Below, one piece after another: positions 35,503 through 47,138 of a stretch of 64,000 nucleotides of DNA. The notes under the pieces were generated by a model. That model was given only the letters and a program-made list of their open reading frames with translations, ran no database searches and was not told where the DNA came from. Positions within the stretch are counted from its first letter, which is position 1. Each line of letters opens with the position of its first letter. The position numbers were made by a program, and so were the translations under genes. Source of the DNA: Gammaproteobacteria bacterium (GTDB lineage: Bacteria; Pseudomonadota; Gammaproteobacteria; Arenicellales; Poriferihabitantaceae); NCBI GenBank assembly GCA_009842505.1, contig VYFG01000089.1:1-64000 (forward strand), written 5' to 3'.

Positions 35503-36609
35503 ATGAATATCAAGATTGAAAGAGCCGCCCTTCTTCCCACGCTGAGCCTGGTCGGGAGTGTTGTTGAGAAGCAACAGACCCTGCCGGTTCTCGCCAACCT
35601 CTATTTCGGTCTTGAAGACGGACAGCTCACCATTGTCGGTACGGATCTCGAGCTGGAAATATCCGAGACCCTGGAGGATGTGGAAGGGGACAATGGTGCC
35701 TTCACCGTGTCCGCGAGGAAAGTGCTGGATATCTGCAGGATGCTGCCGGACGAGTCAGTGATCAACTTTGCGAGCAGTGGTGATAAGGTGGTGGTCAGTT
35801 CCGGGCGAAGCAGGTACACGCTGAAGACCCTGCCGGCCCAGGACTTCCCGAGGATCGAAGTAACCAGCTTTGAGGAAAGATTTAAAATCAATGATCTAAA
35901 TCTCAAAAGGATCCTTGAAAAGACCGCTTTCGCCATGGCTATCCAGGATGTGCGCTACTACCTCAACGGCATCCTGTTCGAACTCGGCCTCAACACCCTG
36001 CGTGCCATTGCCACCGACGGGCACCGGCTCGCGCAAAGCGAGGAAACCATCCAGCTCTCGGTGGAGAAACTGCGCCAGCTCATTGTGCCGCGCAAGGCGG
36101 TGGCCGAGATCACACGGTTCCTCGGCAACGTGGAAGAAACCGAGATTACCGTGCAAATGAGCAGGAACCACCTGCGAATGATCCGTGGAAATACCACGAT
36201 GATCACCAAGCTGATCGATGGAAAGTTTCCCGAATTCAAGGGAGTGCTGGAGACCACGATGAGTGCGACGGGTATCCAGGTCAACCGTGGGGAACTGATT
36301 GACGTCCTGAACCGTGCGGGAATCCTGACCACGGATCGGTTCAAGGGGGTGAAGCTGCGCCTGGCTGAAGGCAACATCGCGGTGACCGCGAACAACCCAG
36401 AACAGGAGGAAGCGCTGGAGGAGATCTCCGTCGAGTACGACGGTGAGCCCATCGAAACCGGGTACAATGTTTCCTATCTTATTGAAGCCGCAAAGGCGAT
36501 CGCAGGCGACACCGTATTGCTGAATTTCCAGGGAAATGACGGAATCTGCATCCTGAACCAGCCGGGAGACGAAGTATCCGTCTGGCTGGTGATGCCCATG
36601 CGGATCTGA
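35503..36609 (+). CDS. dnaN: DNA polymerase III beta subunit (sliding clamp)
   Basis: A 368-residue clamp of normal length. Recognisable blocks are NIKIERAALLPTLSLVGSVV, LPVLANLYFGL, GTDLELEIS, FAMAIQDVRYYLNGILFEL, ATDGHRLAQSE and the C-terminal VWLVMPMRI. It forms the ring that tethers DNA polymerase III. It follows dnaA as in most bacteria, and the gene usually found next, recF, is absent. Confidence 0.97.
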   Translation: MNIKIERAALLPTLSLVGSVVEKQQTLPVLANLYFGLEDGQLTIVGTDLELEISETLEDVEGDNGAFTVSARKVLDICRMLPDESVINFASSGDKVVVSSGRSRYTLKTLPAQDFPRIEVTSFEERFKINDLNLKRILEKTAFAMAIQDVRYYLNGILFELGLNTLRAIATDGHRLAQSEETIQLSVEKLRQLIVPRKAVAEITRFLGNVEETEITVQMSRNHLRMIRGNTTMITKLIDGKFPEFKGVLETTMSATGIQVNRGELIDVLNRAGILTTDRFKGVKLRLAEGNIAVTANNPEQEEALEEISVEYDGEPIETGYNVSYLIEAAKAIAGDTVLLNFQGNDGICILNQPGDEVSVWLVMPMRI

Positions 36610-36681
36610 TCCACGGCCTCCGTCCGGCTCCTGGCCGGACCATCCTCTCGTCAGCCGGAACCTTGCGCAGTTGATGTGCAA

Positions 36682-36697
36682 TGTTTCACGTGAAACA
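36682..36697. promoter_or_regulatory. parS site 1
   Basis: A perfect 16-bp palindrome TGTTTCACGTGAAACA, identical to the chromosomal parS consensus bound by ParB. It lies 73 bp after dnaN. Confidence 0.93.
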
Positions 36698-36861
36698 TAT
36701 CCGGCCAGGAACCGCGTTCCGGACCGGCGTCCGCTGTCCGTAGGACCGGAAATGCGCCGCCGCCGGCCCGGGAAAGGAGCAGGGCGATTTCGGCCCGCCC
36801 ATGTCATCCTGACGGAAAGGACGGAAGGAACAGAAGATCCGGACGGATCAGCCTCGGGAAA

Positions 36862-36877
36862 TGTTTCACGTGAAACA
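36862..36877. promoter_or_regulatory. parS site 2
   Basis: A second identical copy of the 16-bp parS palindrome, 180 bp from the first. Both sites lie outside coding sequence. Confidence 0.93.
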
Positions 36878-37495
36878 TTTCGCACCTGAACCGACGCAGC
36901 CGGGTCTTTCCCAAGCACTGTGGCCGCACGGACAAACCCGAGGCATGGGATCGTCCTGACCGTCTGCCGGCGGATGACCCGGCACGCAGTTTCCCCGACA
37001 GGCCGCGTCTGGCCGTCATTCATGGTGACGGGGCAGGGTGAAATCTCCGTTCACCGATTGTCCGTGGATGATGATACTGCCGCAGCGTCGGGACCACGGC
37101 GCCAGGTTGGTTTGCGGGAAAGCAGCATGAAAACGCCCGGACTGGCACTGGGCAGGCTTTTCCATGCCCGAATCGGTTGCCTCCGTGGGATGGGAGATTT
37201 CCGTATGGCCGTATCGTTCGTCCGTTTGCCATTGCAACGGAGACCGAACCGACTGGCCGTCCGCGGACCGGAACCAGCAGGCTGAAGGCCGGCGATCCGG
37301 CGCCTGCAGGGGAATTTCCGCACCGTTCCGCGGGCCTTCGTGGCGGGTCTTCGCCCATGGCCGGACGAACAACTGTCCAGGATCGGCAGGATGTCCGTTC
37401 CATGACTCTAATTAATAATATAACTATATGAAATATAGATTTAAAATAAATCATGCCCTGATCGGGTTCCGGCCCGAATGCAGGCGGTTTCATGA

Positions 37496-39927
<2,432 letters not shown>

Positions 39928-39963
39928 TCCGGCCCGGCACAGGCGGCACCCGCCGCCGGCGGT

Positions 39964-40533
39964 TCAGAAGGAATACTCCCGGGGCTTCGACATCACCCGC
40001 TCCACCATGGGCCGGAAAAACTCCAGCGGCAGGGACGGGTATTCCGGGTCGAAACAGTTCTGATCGTAGTTCTGGCAGAAGTCCACGCAGTCCTGGTACC
40101 AGGGATGGTCCCTGAAATGGTCGCGGGCATGCCGGTCCTTGTCATAGTGATGGGCATAGTAGTACGACTGGAACAGGCCATGGTGCTTGATGATCCAGTG
40201 CACCCGCTCGGAGACATAGGGTCTGAGGACGGCCGCGGACAACTCGCTGTGGGAGGCCGGGGCCAGGAGGTCGCCGATATCGTGCAAAAGGGCGGCCACC
40301 ACCATCTCCTCGTCCTCGCCCGCATGGTACGCCCGCGTGGCGGACTGAAGGGAATGCTCGAGACGCGAGACCCGGTAGCCCTCCAGACTGCCGCCAAGCT
40401 GCTCCATGGCCTTCATGAGCCGTTCCGGCAGGGCGCCGATGGCGGACTCCTCGTGGACGGCCAGCAATGCGTATTCTTCCCGCGTGCCGTCTTCCATGCG
40501 GGTGAACGAAACGGTTTCTGCAGGCTTGTTCAT
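39964..40533 (-). CDS. HD-domain protein of the PhnZ/TmpB diiron oxygenase type
   Basis: A 189-residue protein with the HD-superfamily ligand set: His60 in RLEHSLQ, His84-Asp85 in ALLHDIGD, His95 in SHSELSA, His117 in IIKHHGLF and Asp157 in QNYDQNCFD. The LEHSLQ...VAALLHDIGD pattern is that of the mixed-valence diiron oxygenases PhnZ and TmpB, which cleave C-P bonds of hydroxylated phosphonates, rather than of phosphohydrolases. The aromatic QSYYYAHHY segment is also seen in that group. No hydroxylase partner (PhnY/TmpA) or phosphonate importer lies nearby, so the substrate is uncertain. arsC is the next gene upstream on the same map but downstream in sense, with 22 bp between them. Confidence 0.65.
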   Translation of the reverse strand: MNKPAETVSFTRMEDGTREEYALLAVHEESAIGALPERLMKAMEQLGGSLEGYRVSRLEHSLQSATRAYHAGEDEEMVVAALLHDIGDLLAPASHSELSAAVLRPYVSERVHWIIKHHGLFQSYYYAHHYDKDRHARDHFRDHPWYQDCVDFCQNYDQNCFDPEYPSLPLEFFRPMVERVMSKPREYSF

Positions 40534-40555
40534 GTTGATGTCTCCAGGGATCGGG

Positions 40556-40906
40556 TCAGCGGTCGAACAGGGTGAGCGCGGCTTCCGGCGGCCTGCCGAT
40601 CACGGCACGGCCATCATGCACAACGATGGGACGTTCCAGCAAAACGGGATTGTCCACGATCAGCCGGATCAGCGCATCCTCGTCGTGATTTCCGTCGGCA
40701 ATGCCGAGTTCCCGGTAAAGGGCCTCCCCCTTGCGCATGAAATCACCCACGGAACAGCCAAGGGCCGCGGCGATGCCACGCAGCGTGTCCGCGTCGGGAG
40801 GCGTTTCCAGGTAGCGGACCACTTCCGGTTCGATGCCTCTGGCCTCGAGCAGGGAAAGGACGGCGCGGGATTTCGAACAACGCGGGTTGTGATAGATGCG
40901 GGTCAT
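40556..40906 (-). CDS. arsC: ArsC-family arsenate reductase
   Basis: A 116-residue thioredoxin-fold reductase of the glutaredoxin-dependent type. It has IYHNPRCSKSRAVLSLLE with the catalytic Cys at position 9, and the substrate-binding arginine in LLERPIVVHDGRAVIGRPPE. Length is normal for ArsC. No other ars genes (arsB, arsR) are close, so it may act generally or belong to the YffB-like branch. It is upstream of the PhnZ-like gene on the minus strand. Confidence 0.87.
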   Translation of the reverse strand: MTRIYHNPRCSKSRAVLSLLEARGIEPEVVRYLETPPDADTLRGIAAALGCSVGDFMRKGEALYRELGIADGNHDEDALIRLIVDNPVLLERPIVVHDGRAVIGRPPEAALTLFDR

Positions 40907-41084
40907 GGACCAGGGGGTGCTGCTGTATTGCCGGAAATATATGTCGCTGCCATGGTCGAGGCAAGATACACGCCATCACTGACGCAAAAGGGGAAGGAAC
41001 TGCTGCACCTGACACGCGCGGCGCAGGCGGCGGCACCGAAACGTCACCGGCGCGGCACCGGCGTGACCGCATCCCGGGTAAGGG

Positions 41085-43391
41085 TCAGTTCCGGCCGGCC
41101 CCGCCCGCGCCGGAACAGGGCGCGAGCCTGGGGGTACGGCTTTGCGCCAGCACGGGTATCAGGATGCGTTCCGGACAGCTGTCCCGGGCAAGCAGGCCGG
41201 TGGCCGGGTCCAGTTCCAGGAAACGTACCCCGGCGGGCCGCCGGTGAGCGGACGGCGCAAGGGGGAGCGCCTGCATGATTTCCATCCACACGCGCATGGC
41301 GCCGCCGGCGCCGGTCAGGCCCACCGGGCGGTTATCGTCCCGGCCCACCCACACCACGGTCACCAGGTTTCCGCTGTATCCCGCGAACCAGCTGTCCCGG
41401 TAGTCATCGGTAGTGCCCGTCTTGCCCGCCAGACCGAGTGACGGCGGGAAGTGCCGTGATGCGCGGGACGCGGTTCCGCTGCGGACCACCTGTCGGAGCG
41501 CAAAGTCGATCAGGTAGGCGGGCCCCGGCTCGATCACCCTGTCGGCCCTGCCGGGAAACCGGGCGATCACGCCGCCACCCGGGTCGTTGATGTGGCTGAT
41601 GCTGCGCAGGGGCATGCGGTTGCCGCGGTTCGCGATGGACTGGTACAGCTGGGCGATTTCAAGGGGGCTGTGCACGCTGGCGCCTAGCAGCGTGGAAGGA
41701 TATCGCGGGATTTCCTTGCGGACCCCGAGCCGGTTGATGGTTTCCGCAACCGAATCCAGGCCCACCTCGAGACCGAGCCGCACCGCAGGCACGTTGTAGG
41801 AGCGTGTCAGCGCCTCCAGCAACATGACCGGCCCCCGGAAGTCGCGGTCGTAGTTCTGTGGCGACCAGGTGCGCCCGGCCTCGGTTTCCAGGGTCAGCGG
41901 CGTGTCCTGGATCATGCTGCCAAGGGAGAACGTGCCAGGCCGTTCCAGGGCCGCGAGGTAGACCAGCGGCTTGACCAGGGAGCCGATGGGCCGTTGGGCA
42001 TCCACGGCGCGGTTGAACCCCGCGAAGCCCCCCTGGCGTCCGCCCACCAGGGCCAGGATGTCACCGCTGTCCACGGACACCACGACGGCCGCGCCCTGGA
42101 GCACGCCCGGCGAGATGCCGCGGTCCGACTCAAGCCGCGCAAGGGCCCGGGACAGGGCCTGCTGCGCGGTCTGCTGGATATCCGCATCCAGCGTCGTGTA
42201 CAGCCGGATTCCGCCGGCGCGCAACACGTCCTCGGGGAAGTACTGGCGCACCTGCCGGTGCAGGTAGTCGACATACGCGGGGAAGACACTTCCGCCGGCG
42301 CTGCGGTGCGGCGCGATCGTCAGGGGCGACCTCGAAAGGGCCGCCGCGTCGGCGTCGTCGATGGCCCCCACCTCCGCCAGCTTGGACAGCACCAGGTTCC
42401 TCCGCACCAGGGCGCGCTCCGGGTTGCGCCTGGGATTGTAGAGGGAGGGCGCGGGGATCATCCCAACCAGGGTGGCGATCTCATGCGGACCAAGGCGGCC
42501 CAGCGGACGGGCGAAGTAGTACTCGCTGGCCAGCGCAAAGCCATGTACCGCACGGTTGCCCGACTGGCCGAGAAAGATCTCGTTGAGATAGTGCTCGAGG
42601 ATCTCGGCCTTGGAATGGCGGAGCTCCAGGGTGATGGCCATGAGGGCCTCCGTGACCTTCCGGGACAGGGTCCGTTCGGGACTCAGGAACAGGTTCTTCA
42701 CCAGTTGCTGGGTGATGGTGCTGCCGCCCTGGGTTGTCTGGCCGTGGAGCAGGTTGTTGACGAAGGCCCGGGCGATGGCGAAGACATCCACGCCGATATG
42801 CCGCTCGAAATTCCGGTCTTCCATGGCCAGCAATGCCCGGACCAGGAGTTCCGGCATCTGATGGAGCCGGAGCGCAATCCGGTCCTCATAGGGCCCGAGC
42901 TGGAGCGTGCCGATGGCCTCCGGCTCCAAGGAGATGCTGCCGAGGCGGGCGCCGTCGGCGTGCCTGTGCATGGCGCGCAGACGGCCGCCCTGAAACGCCA
43001 GGCGCACCGGCCCGGACGCCTCGGCGCTGCCGGGTGCCGGGTTGGGATAGAGGTCCATCCGGTTGCCCGTCAGCACGTAGCTGCCGGGACCCTCAATGCG
43101 TTCCGCCCGGCGATATCCGCGGTATTCAAGCAGGGACAGCACCTTCTCGGGCGACTGCCCCAGGAGCGGGGACAGCTTGGGCGCCCGCGCGTAGAGGAGC
43201 GCCGGCCGGGGATGCGCACTGTCACGGAAATACAGCTGCATCTGGTAGTCGAAGTGCAGCAGGAGGCCGGCAAAACACGCCGCAAGGGCGAGCGCGATCC
43301 GCAGGGCAAGGGGCCGGAAAAACAGAATCCGGCGCCTCCCTCCCGCCCCGGCGTGGGAGCGGCCGGCGCGCCTCTTGCGTCGGGTCGCCAA
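41085..43391 (-). CDS. mrcB: Bifunctional penicillin-binding protein 1B
   Basis: A 768-residue peptidoglycan glycosyltransferase/transpeptidase. It has a basic cytoplasmic start, one transmembrane helix (about residues 25-47) and a UB2H-like region. The GT51 domain has LAMEDRNFERHIGVD and GGSTITQQLVKNLFLSPERTLSRK. The transpeptidase has GSLVKP (nucleophilic Ser), TRSYNVP and AGKTGTTDDYRDSWF. The order and length match class A PBP1B. The encoded tail is rich in Arg and Pro. Confidence 0.94.
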   Translation of the reverse strand: MATRRKRRAGRSHAGAGGRRRILFFRPLALRIALALAACFAGLLLHFDYQMQLYFRDSAHPRPALLYARAPKLSPLLGQSPEKVLSLLEYRGYRRAERIEGPGSYVLTGNRMDLYPNPAPGSAEASGPVRLAFQGGRLRAMHRHADGARLGSISLEPEAIGTLQLGPYEDRIALRLHQMPELLVRALLAMEDRNFERHIGVDVFAIARAFVNNLLHGQTTQGGSTITQQLVKNLFLSPERTLSRKVTEALMAITLELRHSKAEILEHYLNEIFLGQSGNRAVHGFALASEYYFARPLGRLGPHEIATLVGMIPAPSLYNPRRNPERALVRRNLVLSKLAEVGAIDDADAAALSRSPLTIAPHRSAGGSVFPAYVDYLHRQVRQYFPEDVLRAGGIRLYTTLDADIQQTAQQALSRALARLESDRGISPGVLQGAAVVVSVDSGDILALVGGRQGGFAGFNRAVDAQRPIGSLVKPLVYLAALERPGTFSLGSMIQDTPLTLETEAGRTWSPQNYDRDFRGPVMLLEALTRSYNVPAVRLGLEVGLDSVAETINRLGVRKEIPRYPSTLLGASVHSPLEIAQLYQSIANRGNRMPLRSISHINDPGGGVIARFPGRADRVIEPGPAYLIDFALRQVVRSGTASRASRHFPPSLGLAGKTGTTDDYRDSWFAGYSGNLVTVVWVGRDDNRPVGLTGAGGAMRVWMEIMQALPLAPSAHRRPAGVRFLELDPATGLLARDSCPERILIPVLAQSRTPRLAPCSGAGGAGRN

Positions 43392-43396
43392 TGCCC

Positions 43397-43705
43397 TCAG
43401 AAACTACGGCCGCATTGCCAGCAGATTTCGAAGCCTGCAGGGCTGGTTTCGCCGCACTGGCCACACAGGGAAGGGGGTCCGGACCGGTTCTCCGCCTGGG
43501 ACTGCGCCAGCATCTCCACCAACCGCCTGGCCCGGTCGGCGTCGGCGTCGCGCCGCACCCAGACCTCCGGGCCGATCACCGGCAGCTCGCCAAGGGCGCC
43601 GACCGCGTTCTCCTGAAAGATTTCACAGGGCACACCATTGCCCCGGAGGCAGTCCGCATAGATGCGGGCATCCACCAGGGACTCCGCGCGGTACACGCAT
43701 TTCAT
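43397..43705 (-). CDS. DUF2007 protein with C-terminal zinc ribbon
   Basis: A 102-residue protein. The N-terminal part MKCVYRAESLVDARIYADCL plus GNGVPCEIFQENAVGALGEL is the DUF2007 (putative signal-transducing) pattern. The end holds two Cys pairs (CGQCG and CWQCG), forming a likely zinc ribbon. It lies 5 bp upstream of mrcB on the same strand and may be co-transcribed. Role unknown. Confidence 0.75.
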   Translation of the reverse strand: MKCVYRAESLVDARIYADCLRGNGVPCEIFQENAVGALGELPVIGPEVWVRRDADADRARRLVEMLAQSQAENRSGPPSLCGQCGETSPAGFEICWQCGRSF

Positions 43706-43736
43706 GAACGTCCGCCTGCTGCGACCGGCGTTCGCC

Positions 43737-44798
43737 TCAGGGTTCCTCGGGTTCCGAGCCGCGTGGCCAGGCCACCATGATGGCCTGGACCAGCGTGGCC
43801 AGGGGGATGGCGAAGAAAACGCCCCAGATCCCGAACAGACCGCCGAAAAACAGCACCGCCACGATGATGGCCACCGGGTGCAGGTTCACCACCTCGGAAA
43901 AAAGGAGCGGCACCAGCAGGTTGCCGTCCAGGGCCTGGATGATCAGGTAGGCCACCACGAGATAGTAGAACTCGTTGGTCACGCCCCACTGGAAATAGGC
44001 AATCACCACCACCGGCACGGTCACCACGGCGGCGCCGATGTAGGGAATCAGCACCGACAGCCCCACCAGCACCCCAAGCAGCATGGCGTACTGGAGGCCG
44101 AGCAGCGAGAAGGTGAGGAAGCAGGTCCACCAGACGATGAGGATCTCCCAGAACTTGCCGCGGATGTAGTTGCCGATCTGCACATCGACATCGTGCCAGA
44201 CCTGGATTGCGAGCTGGTTGTCGCTGGGCAGCAGGTCGTGGGTCCAGTCCAGGATCCGGCGCTTGTCCTTGAGGAAGAAGAAGATCAGGATCGGCAGCAG
44301 GATGACGTAGATCAGGATCGTGATGATGCTGGTGACACCGTAGAGGGAATTGGCCAGGGCCTGCTGTCCGAGCCCGGTGAGTTCGGCCCGCAGGCTGCTG
44401 ATCAGTTCCAGGACCTGTGCCTGGGAGAACAGTTCCGGGTATGTCTGCGGCAGTGTCATGAGCGCGGCCTGGCCCTCGCTCAGCATGGATGGAATCTGGG
44501 CCACCACCTGGGCGAGCTGGGTGTAGAGCGTCGGCAGAAGCCAGAAGAAGATCGTAACCAGGAAGAGCATGAAGGCGATGAACACGGTCCAGAGGCAGAT
44601 CCAGCGCGGCAGGTGCAGGGACTGCATGCGCCGGATGATTCCCTCCAGCAGGTAGGCGATGACAATGCCCGCCAGCACCGGGGCCAGCATGTTGCCGGCA
44701 TAGACCACGATGACGAACAGGACCACCAGCGCGGCGGTGAGAAACACCACCTGCGGATTGGAGAGCTGCCGCCTGACCCAGCTTGAAATCTGTTCCAT
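43737..44798 (-). CDS. AI-2E family permease (PerM-like)
   Basis: A 353-residue membrane protein with about eight helices. It has the paired N-terminal helices VVFLTAALVVLFVIVVYAG and MLAPVLAGIVIAYLLEGIIRR, a central amphipathic region, ILIFFFLKDKRRILDW, and the conserved IPYIGAAVVTVPVVVIA and LFGIWGVFFAIPLATLVQAI. The ATG at 44798 was chosen because upstream residues are not family-like. Members export AI-2 or other small molecules; this one's substrate is unknown. Confidence 0.85.
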   Translation of the reverse strand: MEQISSWVRRQLSNPQVVFLTAALVVLFVIVVYAGNMLAPVLAGIVIAYLLEGIIRRMQSLHLPRWICLWTVFIAFMLFLVTIFFWLLPTLYTQLAQVVAQIPSMLSEGQAALMTLPQTYPELFSQAQVLELISSLRAELTGLGQQALANSLYGVTSIITILIYVILLPILIFFFLKDKRRILDWTHDLLPSDNQLAIQVWHDVDVQIGNYIRGKFWEILIVWWTCFLTFSLLGLQYAMLLGVLVGLSVLIPYIGAAVVTVPVVVIAYFQWGVTNEFYYLVVAYLIIQALDGNLLVPLLFSEVVNLHPVAIIVAVLFFGGLFGIWGVFFAIPLATLVQAIMVAWPRGSEPEEP

Positions 44799-44852
44799 CG
44801 GGTTGTTATAGCAGGTTTTCCCGGCGTCGGCCAAGTCGCCTGCAAATACCCG

Positions 44853-45269
44853 TCAGGCGGCTTCGATCTCGAAACTGTGGGTGACGGCCACCGAGGACTG
44901 CAGCATCCTGGTGACCGAGCAGTACTTCTCCATGGACAGGGCCACCGCGCGCGCCACCTTCCTGGGGTCGAGATCCGGGCCGGCGACGGTGTAGTGAACA
45001 TGGATATCGGTGAACACGGCGGGCACGGCGTCGGCCCGCTGCCCCTCCACGGTGATCCGGCAGTCGGTGACGGTCTGGCGGCTCTTTTCGAGGATCAGGG
45101 CGACGTCGATGCCGCTGCAACTGCCGAGCGCCGCCAGCAGCAGCTCCATTGGTCTTGCCCCGGCGTTGTTGCCGCCGTTGTCCGGGGAGCCGTCGGTGGA
45201 CAGGCGGTGGCCGCTTTCGGTGGCAACATCAAAGGCGATCCTGCCGGTCTTGCTGAGCGTGATTTTCAT
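44853..45269 (-). CDS. OsmC/Ohr family peroxiredoxin-like protein
   Basis: A 138-residue OsmC-fold protein. It has the first redox Cys in LLLALGSCSGIDVALILEK-type context (GSCSGIDVAL), the second Cys in EKYCSVTRML, and the N-terminal strand TGRIAFDVATESGHRL. These proteins reduce organic hydroperoxides. The sequence looks like the YhfA branch rather than Ohr. The start is the ATG giving MKITLSK. It lies between the permease gene and ilvE, each separated by a short spacer. Confidence 0.85.
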   Translation of the reverse strand: MKITLSKTGRIAFDVATESGHRLSTDGSPDNGGNNAGARPMELLLAALGSCSGIDVALILEKSRQTVTDCRITVEGQRADAVPAVFTDIHVHYTVAGPDLDPRKVARAVALSMEKYCSVTRMLQSSVAVTHSFEIEAA

Positions 45270-45347
45270 CGGCACGGGGAATGGTCGGTTGCGGCAAGTA
45301 TAAATGACCCGCCTGCCCTTTCGCCGATCCCCGGCCCGGGGCCGGGA

Positions 45348-46265
45348 TCAGCCGTAGACCGGCGTAACCCAGTGCCTGTAGTCGGGCTCCTCGCCGGTGA
45401 GCACCCGGTGGAAGATTTCACCCAGATCCCGGGTCACGGGACCCCGGCCGCCGTCGCCGATGGTGCGGTGATCGATGGTTCCCACCGCCGCCATCTGCAC
45501 ACCGGTACCGCAGAAGAAGACCTCGTCGGCCATGTAGAGCTCTGACCGGTCGATGTTGCGTTCCTCGATCCCGAGGCCGAGCCGGTCCCTGGCCAGCTCC
45601 ACCAGCGACTTGCGCACGATGCCTTCCAGCAGGTTCGCCGTGATCGGCGGCGTGACCAGTGAACCGTCCCGGACCATCATGAAATTCGCCGCCGTCGCCT
45701 CGGAGACATGGCCGTCCTGGTTCAGCAGGATGGCCTCGTCGAAGCCGGCCAGCATGGCCTCGCTCTTGGCGAGGGCGCTGTTGACGTAGGTGCCGTTGAC
45801 CTTGCCCCGGGCCGGCATGGCGGTGTCGTCGACGCGGCGCCAGCTGCTGACGCAGACCGAGAGGCTCTTGTCATCCGGCAGGTAGCTGCCGGTGGGCTGG
45901 CTGAAAATGGCAACCTTGTCCCGGGCGTCATGCAGCCAGACCCGGAACACCCCCTCGTCCTTGTAGGCGATGGGGCGGATATAGATGTTTTCCCGCCAGG
46001 ACTCCTTGCGCAGCAGTTCGAGCGTGGTGGCCACCAGCGCGGGGTTGTCCATCCCGATCTCGCTGAACAGCAGGTGGGCGCTGTGCAGGAAACGGGCGTA
46101 GTGGTCCGCGAGCCGGAAGATGTACAGCTGCTCCTGCCCGGCATTCCAGTAACCGCGGATGCCGCCGAAACAGCCCGTGCCGTAATGCAGGGTGTGGTTG
46201 GTGATGCTGATCTTCGCCTGATCGATCGGGACGATCCCGCCCTCGAAAAACGCCCAGTTGGTCAT
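45348..46265 (-). CDS. ilvE: Branched-chain amino acid aminotransferase
   Basis: A 305-residue class IV PLP enzyme that performs the last step of Leu, Ile and Val synthesis. It has WAFFEGGIVPIDQAKISITNH, HYGTGCFGGIRGYWN, the PLP-binding Lys in ARGKVNGTYVNSALAKSEA, DEAILLNQDGHVSEATAANF and DEVFFCGTGVQMAAV. Length is normal. The ATG at 46265 gives the standard start; the hydratase gene ends 11 bp upstream of it. Confidence 0.93.
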   Translation of the reverse strand: MTNWAFFEGGIVPIDQAKISITNHTLHYGTGCFGGIRGYWNAGQEQLYIFRLADHYARFLHSAHLLFSEIGMDNPALVATTLELLRKESWRENIYIRPIAYKDEGVFRVWLHDARDKVAIFSQPTGSYLPDDKSLSVCVSSWRRVDDTAMPARGKVNGTYVNSALAKSEAMLAGFDEAILLNQDGHVSEATAANFMMVRDGSLVTPPITANLLEGIVRKSLVELARDRLGLGIEERNIDRSELYMADEVFFCGTGVQMAAVGTIDHRTIGDGGRGPVTRDLGEIFHRVLTGEEPDYRHWVTPVYG

Positions 46266-46275
46266 GATGATGATT

Positions 46276-47094
46276 TCAAGCTTGTGGTGTTGTCGTTGAT
46301 CGGGAAGGGCGGAACCGCACGCCCACCCGGCCGAGATTGCCGTAGTCCGCGAGCACGGCATCCCCGGGTTCCGCGAAATAGATCTCCCCCGCGGTGCCGG
46401 TGGACACCCGCTCACCGGCGCGCAGCGTCCGGTCCCGGAGCGCCAGGTGGTTGGCAAGCCAGGCCATGGCATACAGCGGGTCGCCGAGCACATTTTCGCC
46501 CACACCGACGGCGAACGTTTCGCCGTTCACCTGAAGGCGCACCTGCCGGCGGCAGAAATCGACCCCCTGCCATCCGGTGACCGGTTCGCCGAAGATACAG
46601 GCGCCGTGGACGGCGTTGTCCGCAATGAGGGCGTACTCCCCGACAGTGGAGAAGTCGTTGAACCGGTGGTCGACGATTTCAAGGGAAGGCACGAAGGCCT
46701 CGATATAGGGCCGTATCGTTTCCGCGGTGTAGGGCGCCCCCGCCTGGGGCACGTCTTCGCCCAGGATGAAGCCGAATTCCGCCTCCATGATCCGCAGACG
46801 GAACGCTCCGGGATCGAGTTCCACGTCGCTGTCATGGGTGGAATGTGTCATCAGTCGTCCGGGGAACGGCCCGCTGACGTTGAGCAGGCGGATCACCCGC
46901 TCGTTGGTGCAGGCCATCTTGTAGCCGCAGGGCACGCCCCCGAAGCGCCCGGTCAGGCCCCGGACCACCTCGTCCTGGACGGCGTAGGCCGCGGCCTGGG
47001 AGCCGGGATAAAGCGCATCCGGGATATTGTCCACCGGCTCGAGGGAAAGGCGGTGGTCCAGGAGAAAGGCGGCGGTGTCCGGGGGTGCTGGCAT
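46276..47094 (-). CDS. 2-keto-4-pentenoate hydratase/fumarylacetoacetase-family protein (MhpD-like)
   Basis: A 272-residue protein of the hydratase/decarboxylase group. It shows YPGSQAAAYAVQDEVVRGL, GYKMACTNERV, the metal-binding RIMEAEFGFILGEDVP, the Glu/Asp of PSLEIVDHRF and the Asn of IADNAVHGACI. Characterised relatives add water to 2-oxopent-4-enoate in aromatic catabolism, but no such pathway genes are adjacent. It lies immediately upstream of ilvE, so a role with branched-chain keto acids is possible but unproven. Confidence 0.78.
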   Translation of the reverse strand: MPAPPDTAAFLLDHRLSLEPVDNIPDALYPGSQAAAYAVQDEVVRGLTGRFGGVPCGYKMACTNERVIRLLNVSGPFPGRLMTHSTHDSDVELDPGAFRLRIMEAEFGFILGEDVPQAGAPYTAETIRPYIEAFVPSLEIVDHRFNDFSTVGEYALIADNAVHGACIFGEPVTGWQGVDFCRRQVRLQVNGETFAVGVGENVLGDPLYAMAWLANHLALRDRTLRAGERVSTGTAGEIYFAEPGDAVLADYGNLGRVGVRFRPSRSTTTPQA

Positions 47095-47138
47095 GGCAGG
47101 GGGATTCTGTCACAAAAGCCCGGGCGCGGTGAACCGGG

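Noticed and set aside
36622..36640. A strong hairpin after dnaN as a Rho-independent terminator
   Set aside because: The stem is good but there is no T-tract after it, so it was noted only within the intergenic entry.
36900..37400. Short frames on both strands in the dnaN-gyrB gap as possible genes or a decayed recF
   Set aside because: None contains a Walker A motif or any RecF block, and composition bias of GC-rich DNA explains their length.
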